DNA of 25,081 nt from positions 1-25,081 of the forward strand of contig JWZX01002197.1 in assembly GCA_001275005.1 (NCBI GenBank). Direction: 5' to 3'. A program made the translations under genes and the position numbers. The first letter of the stretch is position 1, and the number at the start of each line of letters is the position of its first letter. This stretch comes from Chrysochromulina tobinii. Its lineage: Eukaryota > Haptophyta > Prymnesiales > Chrysochromulinaceae. Positions 1 to 9,324 of this stretch are shown in pieces. Below the pieces are notes generated by a model. That model saw nothing but the letters and a program-made list of their open reading frames with translations. It was not told the DNA's origin and made no database searches.

Positions 1-2
1 CG

Positions 3-1477
3 TGCGTCGACGGCTGGTTTGGCGTGCACTGCTGCCCACAGGCGCTGCCGGTCCTGCGCGGGGACGACGAGTGCACCGCCGACGGCGGTGGAGCCACCGG
101 CGTGCTCACGACGCAGGGCAGCGCCGCCTGCCACTCGGGCTCCGTCACGGGCACCGCGCGCGACCTCGCCACCTGCGTCGTCGTCAAGGTGCTGCTCCCG
201 TCCAACAACCTGATCGGCTCACTCGACGGCGCGCTCTGCGAGCTGCCCTTCCTGCAGCACCTCGACCTCTCGGGCAACGCGCTCACGGGCAGCCTTCCCT
301 CCGCCGCCGACTGCTTACCGCGCCTCACCTACCTCGACCTGACGCAGACGCGCTCATGGGACGACGAGGGCGGCGTCACCGGCCCCGTGCCCGAGTGGCT
401 CCTCGACCGCCTCAGGTCACTGGCGCCGCTGCGCCTCGCCAACAACGCATTGGACGACCCGACGACCGCCGAGTCCGCCGTCGCGATCAGCCGGCTCTGG
501 CAGCGCTGCCAGACGCTCGGCGCGGAGCAGTGCTCGGGCGTCCCGCCGATTGGCTGCAGCGCCTTCAATCGTCAGGGCCAGCGCTACGAGGTGGAGCTCG
601 ACGGCCTCGGATGCGTGCGCTGCCCGACGCCGCTCGAGATCGCCGTCATCGCCGGCGCCGTCGTGGGCGGTGTACTGCTTCTTGTGCGGCTCGTGTACTA
701 CGTGTACACGCGCTTCGTGCGCAAGTACCCGGAGCACGCCAAGACCCACTTCGCCTCAATCATGATCCTCGTGGGCCATCTGCAGACGCTCACCATCATC
801 GGCAGCTTGCAGCTCGGCTGGCCGCTCATCATCCAGGAGATCCTCGCGAGCATCAACCTGCCGTTCATGAGCTACATCCCGGTGCCGTGCATCCTGACCG
901 ACCCGGTGCTCAAGGCGCTGCTGAGCTACGTGGAGACCGCCGTCGTGCTGCTGCCGCTCGTGGGCGCCTGGCTCGTCGCGTGGCGCCGGCGCGAGGCTGC
1001 GACCCGCGCGGAAGACAAGCGAGTAGAGGCCCAAAGCGCCCTCGAGGCTGCGGAGCTCGAAGAGGCCCGCCGGCGCGAGGCTGTGAAGCGAGAAGAGGTC
1101 CAACAAGTTCTTGAAGCGGAAACGATCGCCGTCGCCGATGCCGCCAAGGATGCCGCCAAGGCGAAGGCCGCTGCCGTCAAGGCCGACGCCGCCGCCGCCG
1201 AGGCCGATGACTTTCTGAGCGTGCTCTTCAGCTTTCTCTTCAGTGTCGGCCTCCGTGCGAGCCTGGCCCTCTTCAAGCGCTACGACGCGGACCAGACTCG
1301 GCTGATCATCGCCCGGAGCCTCGTCTGGCTCCTGCCGCTCTTCTGGCTCTTCCTGCTCCGGCGCTTCCGCCGGCTGCTGCGCGAGGCCCGGGTGACGGCG
1401 AAGAAAGCGGCTGCAGCAAAAGCGAAGGTGGCGGCGGCGGAGGCGGAGAGGGCGGCGAGGGCGGCGAGGGCTGTGGA

Positions 1478-1509
<32 letters not shown>

Positions 1510-4500
1510 AGGCGGTGCGCTTGCAGAAAGAGGCGCGCCGCGCGGCCGAGGCGGTGCGCTACCTGACCGAGCGGTACAGGAGCGACAACGGCATGGGAGG
1601 CGCGCGGTGGCCGCTCCGCTCGCAGTGGCAGCTCGTCGTGTGGGCGCGGCAGGGGCTCCTCTTCCTCGTGTCCTTCGCCATGGACTGTGTCATGTGGCGC
1701 TCGCCGTACGAGGCGCATCAGACCGCACGCGGCGTGTTTGCCGCGCTCGCGATCGCGGTCCTCGGCGGCTTCTGGTGGCTGCAGGCCCAGCGTCAGCCGT
1801 ACGCGATGCGTCTGCAGCATAGGCTCGAGGCCTTCCTCTACACCGTTGACATCCTGGCCATCATCCTGGCCTGCGTGTACGGCACTCTGACGCACGACGG
1901 CGCGGTGCAGGACGGGTCCGTGCGGCTGGCGTTCGAGGGGGGCCTTGGCGCGCTGCTCGGCGCCTCCGTGCTCGGTGCGGCGCTGGTCGTCTACGTCGGT
2001 TGGCGACGCGAGCGCGAGTTAATCCGGGAGTGGGTGCCTCCGGACCTTCCATCGATTGACGCGCCCATCGTGACCGCCATCCGAGACGGTACAGTGCGCC
2101 TGATCGACATTGACTGGCTCCTAGATTCGCGCTGCTCGGATGGGCAGCTGCCACGCGTCACCAAGGTGGTGGCACGCCTCGCTTCCAACGAGCCGAGGTG
2201 CGTGCTGATTCGACGGTTGGCAACGCACTGCGGGACCTCGTCCATCTGCATCACGGTGGAGGCGGCGTCGGCAGCCTCGCCGTCGCCGCCTCCCTCTCCT
2301 CCGGAGGTGGCTGCCGTGGAAGGTTCCGTGGAAGGGCTACGAAAGTTCACACTCGGCGAGCTCGAGCAGTGGCTCGAGGACGCGGCCGGCGTAACACTCA
2401 CGGTGTTGCAAGCAAAGAAGATGAAGGTATTTCTTAACGCCTCGCCTAGTGGCACTGGTATCGGTTCCGTGGAAGGGCTCCGAAAGTTCACATTCGGCGA
2501 GCTCGAGCAGTGGCTCGAGGACGGGGCCGGCGTGACACTCGACGTGCGGCAAGCTAAGAAGCTGAGGGCGTTCCTCAACGCCTCGCCTAGTGGCACGGAG
2601 CTCGTCGCCATTCGGACGGTCGTGAGCGAGCGCACGAATGCTTCGCCCGCCCAAAGCTCGATGGCGCTTGCACCGCAGAGCAGCGCGCCCCTGGCCAGCG
2701 AGCCCCCCCTGCAACGCTACGCCATCGGCAGTAGCGTGTACGTGAAGCGCAGCGACGGAGAGGAGAATCTCGCCTATGTGAAGGGGTACAAGGTGGAGAA
2801 GGCACTCTACACGGTGGAACACGAACGGCTTGGCTCTGGGAAGGTGTTCATGTGCCGCGACAATGATCTGCGAGCGGCCTTCATGATCGACTCCGCGCTC
2901 GCTGCAAGCAAGGTTTTGATTGACTGGGTGCCTGCTGCCATCTTGCCCTTCCGGGCCCGCGACGACTCGTTGCCCCCGTTGCCGCTGCAACCACAAAGAT
3001 CACTATCGGCCGAGCGCAACGAGTCAGCGCGCGACCAAACCAAGCCAATGCCGGGGCGCCCCACCTTGAACGGCTCGCCACCTCCACCCAAGGTCGCGAC
3101 TAGCGCTCTAGTTCCACAAAGATCACTATCAGCTGAGCACTACAGCGCTCTGCCGAGCTCCGATCCGGATACAGTTGCTGTCACGGCCTCGGCAGACTCG
3201 CCAGTGCGGCCGCAGTGGAGGTGGTGGTGGTGGACGCCTCCCTCTCCTCCGGAGGCGGCTCCCCTGGCGGGGATAGAGCTCGAGGATCGGTCGTCCGCTG
3301 GGCACACACCTAGGCACATTCCGTCCGCTGGGCACATGACTACAGTTGTGGTCACCTTCCACCTTAGCACGTTTGACGAGGTCGCCCCGCTCACCGCAGC
3401 CGGCCTGAGCCGCAAGGCTGAGGCGGTTAAGGAGAGGCTGAATAAGCTTGGGGCCGAGGACATCAAGATTGTCACGGGAAAGCCCTTTCTGCCACGCTGC
3501 CAGGATATGCCACCGAACGCTTTCCTGTCGCTTGAGCGCGCCGCGGCCCTCTTTAAGCGCCAGCGCCGCGGCGTTCGCGTCCTCAGCTACTGCTGGCGCA
3601 TGGTTGGCATGGCTGACCCTGATGGCTACACGCTCGAAAAGATCCGCCGCTCCCTCGAGGTTATGAGAGGCGGAGACGGCGACCGCGGTCTCTTTGTGGA
3701 CTTTGCGTGCCTCCCGCAGCTCTTTGCGTGGCCGTCGTGGCACGCCCCGCAGGCGATCTCGCGACGCTTTGGCGCCGAGGTGAGCGAGGGCCCGCACACC
3801 GTACTCAAGTTTGAGTGGGAGCGCGTCGCCACGGAGGACGAGGCGCAGGTTTGCGTCGATAGGCTCATCGCCCTGTGTGAGCAACAGCGCTGGGAGCTGG
3901 CCTCCATTGCGGACTTTGAGAGCCTCGGCCTGCGCTCGCGCGGCCACGTCGGTGTGCTCTTCCACGGTTGTTACGTCACCGGCGAGTACCGCTTCGACGA
4001 GAGAGTCTCTGCCGAAGAAAAAGAAAAAGAGAATCACTACGTGCACCGCTTGTACCGTTACCTCAGGGGCGTGTACCACTTCGACGACGCAGTCTCTGCC
4101 GAAGGCTACGTGCGCTTCCGCAACGCGGGCGACGCAGACGCGGCACGGCGCCATCCCGACCTCAAGCGCATGTGCGGCGGCAAGGAGCCACAGCTGATGG
4201 GCGAGCACGTCTTCGAGAATGATCTCAAGTTCAAGCGCGGCCTCTCTGTCATGGGCAGCCTCTACGCGTCCGCCACAGGCACCTGTGTGCTGCAGCTCAC
4301 GGACCCGCCCGGCATGCTCGGTCACGACGGCGCGCCGAGCGAGCTCGTCTCCGAGCGCACGGGGACCGTCTTCGTCGTGTCGCTCAGAGACGAGTCGCTC
4401 GAGGAGCCAGCACGCCGTCGCTGGCTCGAGGAGCTGCACGAGGAGCTGGGCGACGGCGTACTGGCCTGGGAGAAGGGGCCGTGGGATGCGGTCGTGGTGC

Positions 4501-5054
4501 GTGTTGATGACGAGACGGCGGCACGCGCCGTGCGCTCGCTGGAAGAGGGCGGCTACTCGCTTCGACGCAAGGATCGCAAGGTGTTACCAATGTACAACTT
4601 GCGGCCGTACCGCTCGCGCGGGTGGCCGACCTTTGAGACGTCCGCTGCCTCGATTATGCTCGCGCACCTCACGCAGCGCAAGCGGCGCGGCCTGGCGCTT
4701 TCGGACGAGCTCAAGCAGGCGGAGAAGAGCGGTCCGAAGCTCATCAACATCGACGTGATTGGCGCCCCGCGTGTGGTGGAGGTCTTGCAGTCGCCGGAGC
4801 GCCTTCTCCGCGAGTGCAAGAAGCTGTTGCTCTCCAAGCAGATCTTTTTCACCGCCGGGGGGGGGGCCGACAGGAAGCATGTCGTCCAGCTGCTCTTTGA
4901 CTTTGAGGACATGATCGCGGTCGAGGTTGACCGGAAGCGCGCCAAGCATCTGAATCTCTTGACGGCGGACCTCGAGCGCGCGCACGCCACGGGGCTGGGC
5001 GAGGCGCGCAGGTCGCGATCCCGCAAGCTGCTGCAGCGCCTTACCTTCCACTAG
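3..5054 (+). CDS. Large LRR / multi-pass membrane protein with HET/TIR-like C-terminal region (5' partial)
   Basis: The frame is open from base 3 to a TAG at 5052-5054 (1683 residues, no intron). An in-frame GTG at 24 lies inside coding sequence, so the true start is upstream of the window. In order I see: an LRR-cap-like motif (GWFGVHC), about two plant-type leucine-rich repeats (nt ~200-350), a first hydrophobic helix (nt ~640-710), a conserved-looking polytopic block (nt ~750-985), an Ala/Glu/Arg-rich coiled coil (nt ~990-1210), more membrane helices (nt ~1215-1370 and 1620-2010), two 47-residue modules, and an SH3/Tudor-like stretch (nt ~2709-2880). A domain containing LSYCW (nt ~3580) and FVDFACLPQ (nt ~3693-3719) follows; it resembles the HET/TIR-like 'D-x-x-CLPQ' proteins common in algae and oomycetes. 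The LRR side is probably extracellular and the C-terminal half cytosolic, which suggests a sensor or receptor. No enzymatic function can be assigned. The coding assignment is strong; the function is weak. Confidence 0.85.
2322..2597 (+). repeat. Tandem 141-bp in-frame duplication (47-residue module x2)
   Basis: Two adjacent copies start at 2322 and 2463, each beginning GGTTCCGTGGAAGGGCT. Each encodes a helical module with the pattern SVEGLRKFT-x-GELEQWLED followed by GVTL and QAKK. The length is a multiple of three and the frame is kept. The copies differ at scattered sites, so the duplication is not brand new. Confidence 0.9.
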
Positions 5055-5273
5055 GAGCCGATGCCCCAGAGTGCCGGTCAGACTGCCGGTCGGTCGAGTC
5101 CCGTAGTGGTTATTTTGTACTGAGACTCTTACAGCTAGATAGCTACACACGAGTCCACGACCCGCACATATGTTCATGACCAACTACATAGTGCCGGCTG
5201 ATCACACGGTGTCCATCAAGGTAGCAGAATCGGGGTCGCGATGTGAGGGCACGGTCGCTCTACTTCTCGCCGC
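5055..5273. other. Convergent intergenic spacer
   Basis: This 219-bp spacer lies between the stop of the LRR membrane protein (plus strand) and the stop of the kinase-paladin gene (minus strand). It must hold both 3' UTRs. I see no clear polyadenylation signal or gene. Confidence 0.6.
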
Positions 5274-7979
5274 TCAGTCGAAGTCGAGCTGCTTGAGCAG
5301 GCGGCGCAGCGACCAGTGGCGGCGCATCCACTGGTCGAAAGGCGTACCTGATGAGGCCATCATAAGTACATCAGAAGCAATCAGAGGCACTCAGAGGCAA
5401 TCAGAGGCGCTCAGAGGCAATCATAGGCGTACTGAAAGCGCTCTCAGCCTCGGCGAGGCAATAGGCGGCAAAGATGATGATGACAGCGTATCGCTCGAGG
5501 TAGTTGCGTGCGCGTCGCATCCAGAACGCCGGCGGCCGGTTCGAGGTAGGGTCCGCCATTTTGGCGTCGTTGAGGCACTGGGTGATGGCGAGAGTGAGGT
5601 TCTGCACCTCGGCGCAATCTCGGATGCACTCATCCGCAAGCAGCTTCGACTCGACGCCGCGCTCGACATAGCGCTCGATCGGGCGCGCCGTCGGGTGCTT
5701 GTGCGCGAGCCTCGCGTGGACCGTCGAGCGCACCTTGGGCTTGGTGTGAAGCGCGGTGTGAATGGTGGCCGAGTCACCCGACGACATCTCGCTCAGCACC
5801 GGGAGAATCCTGAGGATGCTTTTGAATTCGCCCTGATGGAGGTCGCAATCAGAGGCACTCAGAGGCAATCCAAGGCAATCTTGAGGATGCTTTTGAATTC
5901 GCCCTGATGGAGGTCGCAATCAGAGGCAATCAGAGGCAATCCAAGGCAATCTTGAGGATGCTTTTGAATTCGCCCTGATGGAGGTCGCGTTCAAGGACAA
6001 TTAGTGACATACGGGGACAATTAGTGACATACGGAGGCACTCAGAGGCACTCAGAAGCACTCAACGTCACTCGGCGTCACTCAGCGTCACTCAGATTCAC
6101 TCGGCGTCCCTCAGCATCCCTCAGCGTCCAGCCCTTGCACACCTGTTGCAGGTCGCGTCCGTCGGTGGCGTCCGCGCTCGGAAGCGAGGTCGGTGCGTCG
6201 TCGGGCAGCGTCCAGCCCTTGCATACCTGGAGCAGAGGCAATCAAGGACCGTTAGTGGCAATACTCAGAGGCGATTCGAGGCGAGTCGAGGCCCATCAGC
6301 GTAAATCAGAGGCAATCAGAGTCAATCAGAGTCAATCAGAGGCAATCAGCGAGGCCATCAGCGCCGTTACACACCTTGAGCAGGATCGTCGCGCACGCCA
6401 TACCAGTAGTGGTGCGCCCCCTCCCCATCTGACAGTTGAAGACGATCGCGGGCGGTGGCGCTCTGGAGAGGGCCACCGGCCCGATGAGCGCGACGATCTC
6501 GGCCAATATCTCGGCGGGCGGCGCCGTCTCGTCCCCAATAGGCAACCGATAATAGTCGATTGGGACGGGCGAGCGCTCGTTGAGAGACGCGAACGCCTCG
6601 GCGACCGTTGCTCGCGGGCAAAGGTGCAACGAGCGTTGCTCGTTCACTCCGCCCGCGATCTGGTAGTACACGTCGAGCTTGGGCGCGCCGTCGCGGGCAT
6701 TGGCGGCCTCTTCACACTCGAGGCGCAGCTTCACCTCCAAGTGTGAAGAGATGTGATCGCGAGCCAGAGCAGGGCGCCGTAGTGAGCACTCGCATGCAGA
6801 GGCAGGTCATCAGTGGCAATCAACGTACTTCCATAACCGCAAGCTCGTGCCCCGCGATGCCATTCAAATAGTCGAGGTTCTCGTTGAGCTCTTCTTCGAC
6901 ACGAAGACCACACGCCTGAGCCCCGAGTGTGATGAGCTCCGAGTGTGAAGAGCCCCGAGACGGACGACGGGCACTCATAGCTCATCCGAGGCGATCAGAT
7001 CCAATCAAATGCAATCAGATGCAATCAGATGGTATGATGCAATCTCACCTGGCCTCCGAGAAAGACGACAGGCTCTTCGCGCATGTTGAGCCACAGAACG
7101 CGGCGATACCGTTTGGAGGCGAGCAGGTGGCTCAGGAATTCGAGCCCGTCCAGATGACACTGGCCCACGCCGAACACATCCGCTGAGGGCACCTGCGATC
7201 AGAGGCAATCAGAGGTCATCAGAGGCAATCAGAAGTCGTCGGAGGTCATCAGAGGCACTCAGAAGCACGCCGAAGACGTCTACTGGGGGTGCACGGCGCG
7301 CCGTCCTGAGCATACGGAGATCAGACGAGATCGCACCTGCCGAAAGTTCCACACCGCCGGGTGCGGTCGCGCCGTCTTGAGCTTATGGATGCCATCGAAC
7401 TCATCGCACTTGAGGAGATGTCCTTCGAGCACGGAGTCTGGATAGCTCGCGATCGTCCCGCCGCGAAGCTTGGCGATCACGGCAGATGGTCCTGTGGGGC
7501 CTGCGGCGTGCGCGAGCGAGGCGGCACTCAGAGGGCAATCAGAGGCACTCTGAGGGCATTCAGAGGGCATTCAGAGGGCACTCAGATGGCACTCAGATGG
7601 CACTCAGAGGCACTCTGAGGGCATTCAGAGGGCATTCAGAGGGCACTCAGATGGCACTCAGATGGCACTCAGAGGGCACTCAGAGGCACTCAGAGGGCAC
7701 TCAGAGGCCCTCAGAGGCCATCGAGGAGGCAAACAAGCACCTGCAGCATGCGCGAGCGAGGTCGCAATCTCGACGCGAGGGTCGCCGGCGCGTCTCAGGC
7801 ACGCATCACGCAGCGCCGTCGCGAGCGTGGCCTCCAGCTGGTACGCCTCGCAATACGCCGCCATCGCCGCCTTCCGAGCCGCCGCGTCGATCGGCGCCGT
7901 GGTGGGCGCATCCTTGGGCGCCGTCGTGGGCGCGGCCTTGGGCGGCGATTCGGGAAGCGATTTGGGTGGCGGCTGCGGC

Positions 7980-8030
<51 letters not shown>

Positions 8031-9213
8031 GGCGGCGGTGGGGCGGCGGGCGCCATCTCGATGAGCGCTCTCCCGAGCGCGTCGGCCACGTCATCCTCCG
8101 ACGCGTCTGGATGGAGCGTCTTGAGTGCTGCCGCCATCAGGCGCTGGGCGGCGCGGCGCATGCCGATGATCGACGAGTCGCTCAGCGTGAGCTCAAACCG
8201 AAAGGGCGTGCGCACCTGATGAGGGAGGCAATCAGACTCAATCAGTGATGATGGGCGAATCGCTCAGCGTGAGCTCAAACCTGATGAGGAAGGCAATCTT
8301 ACACAATCACGAGCCAGCGGTGGCTCTCATAGGCAATCAGTGGCAATCAGGTGGCAATCAGGTGGCAATCAGGTGGCAATCAGTGGCTCTCATAGGCAAT
8401 CATGATCACTCGGTGGCAATCAGTGGCAATCAGGCAGGGGTCCCTCGAGCGCACATAGTCGAGGGTCTGCGTGCGCCCTTCGATGAGCACATTCATCCCG
8501 TCCGCCCGCATCGAACCCGCGCACTCGGCGGCAAACTTGATCACCTCTCCCTGCGTCATCTTAGCCACGGTCGGGATGTTCTTGCCGATGCGCGGCTGCT
8601 TGAGCAGCGTGTTCTGAACCTCGGAGACGAGCAGCGTCTCGTCCTCCGAGACGACAATCTGAATGTCGAATGCGCCCGCCTCGTTCTTGCAGAACGCGAG
8701 CTTCGTCATCAGGAGCTCGAGCAGCGCCGGCGTGAGCACCTCCTCGCCGAACTCGAGGCCCTCGGCCGCGCAGTGCTCGAGCGCGAGCAGCGTGAGCGAG
8801 CGGAACACGTTGCCGTTCGACCAGGCGATCGCACGAGGCAGCAGCGCCTGCAGCCTCGCGACGGTCGTGCCCTTGCCGGTCCCGGAGAGGCCCGACAGCA
8901 CGAAGATGCAACCCGACTCCGGCGCATCGCCCAGCTGGTCGAGGATGATGTCGCACACCTCGTCGACCGACTTGCCGAGCACATCGATGCGCGTGGTCGG
9001 CTCGATGGGCGGCTCGGCCTCCAGGACGCCCTTGTCTACCGCCAGGATGATGCCGGCCGCGAGCTTCGAGGCGTCCTCCGCATCTCTCGCGAGAATGCCC
9101 TCGGTCTCTGCGGCAGCTAAGGCCGTGAAGCTCGCGTCCGCGCTGAAAGCGTCGATGATGGCATTCGTGGTCGTCGCATCCTGCTGCTTCAGCACCTCGT
9201 ACGAGAGCGGCAT
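5274..9213 (-). CDS. Cytidylate-kinase-like P-loop domain fused to paladin-type phosphatase (9 exons)
   Basis: The model is complement of 8455-9213, 7741-8215, 7337-7500, 7049-7192, 6829-6915, 6375-6734, 6143-6226, 5433-5832, 5274-5347. This sums to 2547 nt (848 aa plus TGA); every intron is GT-AG and the frame is continuous. Residues ~100-290 are a nucleoside-monophosphate-kinase fold: P-loop GLSGTGKGTT at 108-117, SNGNVFRS, then EGRTQTLDY and RRAAQR. A ~25-residue polyproline linker follows. Residues ~412-848 match paladin (PALD1 family) in order: LKCDEFDG, NFRQ, FGVGQ, WLNMREEPVVFL, then PTP signature FNCQMGRGRTTTGM with Cys644 and Arg650, then YLERYAVIIIFAAY and the final FDQWMRRHW. Animal and plant paladins carry several such units; here there is one. 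The PALD1 family is linked to phosphoinositide phosphatase activity; the substrate here is unknown. The ATG at 9213 was chosen as the first ATG after an in-frame TGA at 9325-9327. Confidence 0.85.
5348..5432 (-). other. Intron 8 of the kinase-paladin gene
   Basis: This is an 85-nt phase-1 intron. The donor GTACGCC (5426-5432) is identical to the first seven bases of exon 9 (5341-5347), and the acceptor is ATCAG. The body is decamer repeat (coding-strand TCTGATTGCC / TCTGAGTGCC). Confidence 0.85.
5811..5988 (-). repeat. 71-bp tandem array carrying the intron 7 acceptor and exon 8 start
   Basis: A 36-nt block (plus strand TGAGGATGCTTTTGAATTCG and the following 16 bases) occurs at 5811-5846, 5882-5917 and 5953-5988, 71 bp apart and nearly identical. 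On the coding strand each copy holds the acceptor CCATCAG and the first bases of exon 8 (GGCGAATTC). Only the copy at 5811-5846 continues into the long conserved exon 8. Decamer repeats separate the copies. Confidence 0.95.
5994..6035. repeat. Short tandem repeat in intron 7
   Basis: The roughly 20-bp unit GGACAATTAGTGACATACGG is repeated twice, immediately upstream (coding sense) of the 71-bp array. Further along, up to 6121, short units of the form TCACTCGGCGTCACTCAGCG continue. Confidence 0.85.
6122..6226 (-). repeat. 21-nt direct repeats flanking 84-nt exon 7
   Basis: The first 21 nt of exon 7 (coding strand, 6226-6206) recur with one mismatch as the first 21 nt of intron 7 (6142-6122). 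The repeat begins GTATGCAAGG or GTGTGCAAGG and ends GGACGCTG. The period, 84 nt, equals the exon length. The upstream copy is read as exon and the downstream copy as intron donor. Confidence 0.9.
7546..7675 (-). repeat. 65-bp higher-order tandem repeat inside intron 2
   Basis: Intron 2 (7501-7740) is built of GGCACTCAGA-type decamers. On top of this, a 65-bp unit starting CACTCTGAGGGCATTCAGAG is repeated at 7546 and 7611. Coding-strand units read TCTGAGTGCC / TCTGAATGCC. The same decamer family fills parts of introns 1, 3, 4, 6, 7 and 8. Confidence 0.9.
7977..8049. repeat. (GGC/GGT)n trinucleotide run coding for polyproline
   Basis: An almost uninterrupted run of GGC and GGT triplets on the plus strand is read on the minus strand as over 20 consecutive prolines in exon 2 of the kinase-paladin gene. 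It forms the linker between the two catalytic halves. Its length is likely variable. Confidence 0.9.
8166..8297 (-). repeat. Duplicated start of exon 2 inside intron 1
   Basis: Exon 2 sequence at about 8166-8200 (GAGTCGCTCAGCGTGAGCTC core) plus the acceptor CTCATCAG is repeated at about 8246-8297 within intron 1. The intronic copy lacks the first 16 nt of exon 2, so CATCAG is joined directly to GTTTGAGCTC. It is followed by decamer repeats. Confidence 0.9.
8330..8440 (-). repeat. GGCAATCAG tandem array in intron 1
   Basis: Eight or more units of GGCAATCAG(T/G), some as GTGGCAATCAG, lie between 8330 and 8440. On the coding strand the unit reads CTGATTGCC, which contains a branch-point-like CTGAT. 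Confidence 0.9.
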
Positions 9214-9324
9214 AAGGCCGGCCGCGTTGCCTTCGAGGAGACGAATGACATTCTGTGCAAATTCCGCGGCAGAAGTTCCAAAACATAAAAACTTCTCTCG
9301 AAACTTGTTTCCCGAAAGTCTCGA

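Noticed and set aside
24-26. GTG as the start of the large membrane protein
   Set aside because: The frame is already open from base 3 and encodes a plausible LRR-cap (GWFGVHC), and nuclear eukaryotic genes start with ATG. The gene continues upstream of the window.
756-1895. Long minus-strand open frame opposite the LRR membrane protein
   Set aside because: It is a shadow of a GC-rich, codon-biased plus-strand gene. Its translation is low-complexity Arg/Ala/His without domains, while the plus frame shows LRRs and membrane helices.
7486-8248. Plus-strand frames across the decamer arrays and the GGC run
   Set aside because: They translate to repetitive HSEGTQRHSEG- and poly-Gly-like sequence. 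The minus strand gives conserved kinase-paladin exons with matching splice sites.
5390-8440. CRISPR-like array
   Set aside because: The repeats are about 10 bp, degenerate and directly adjacent without unique spacers, and lie inside introns of a eukaryotic gene.
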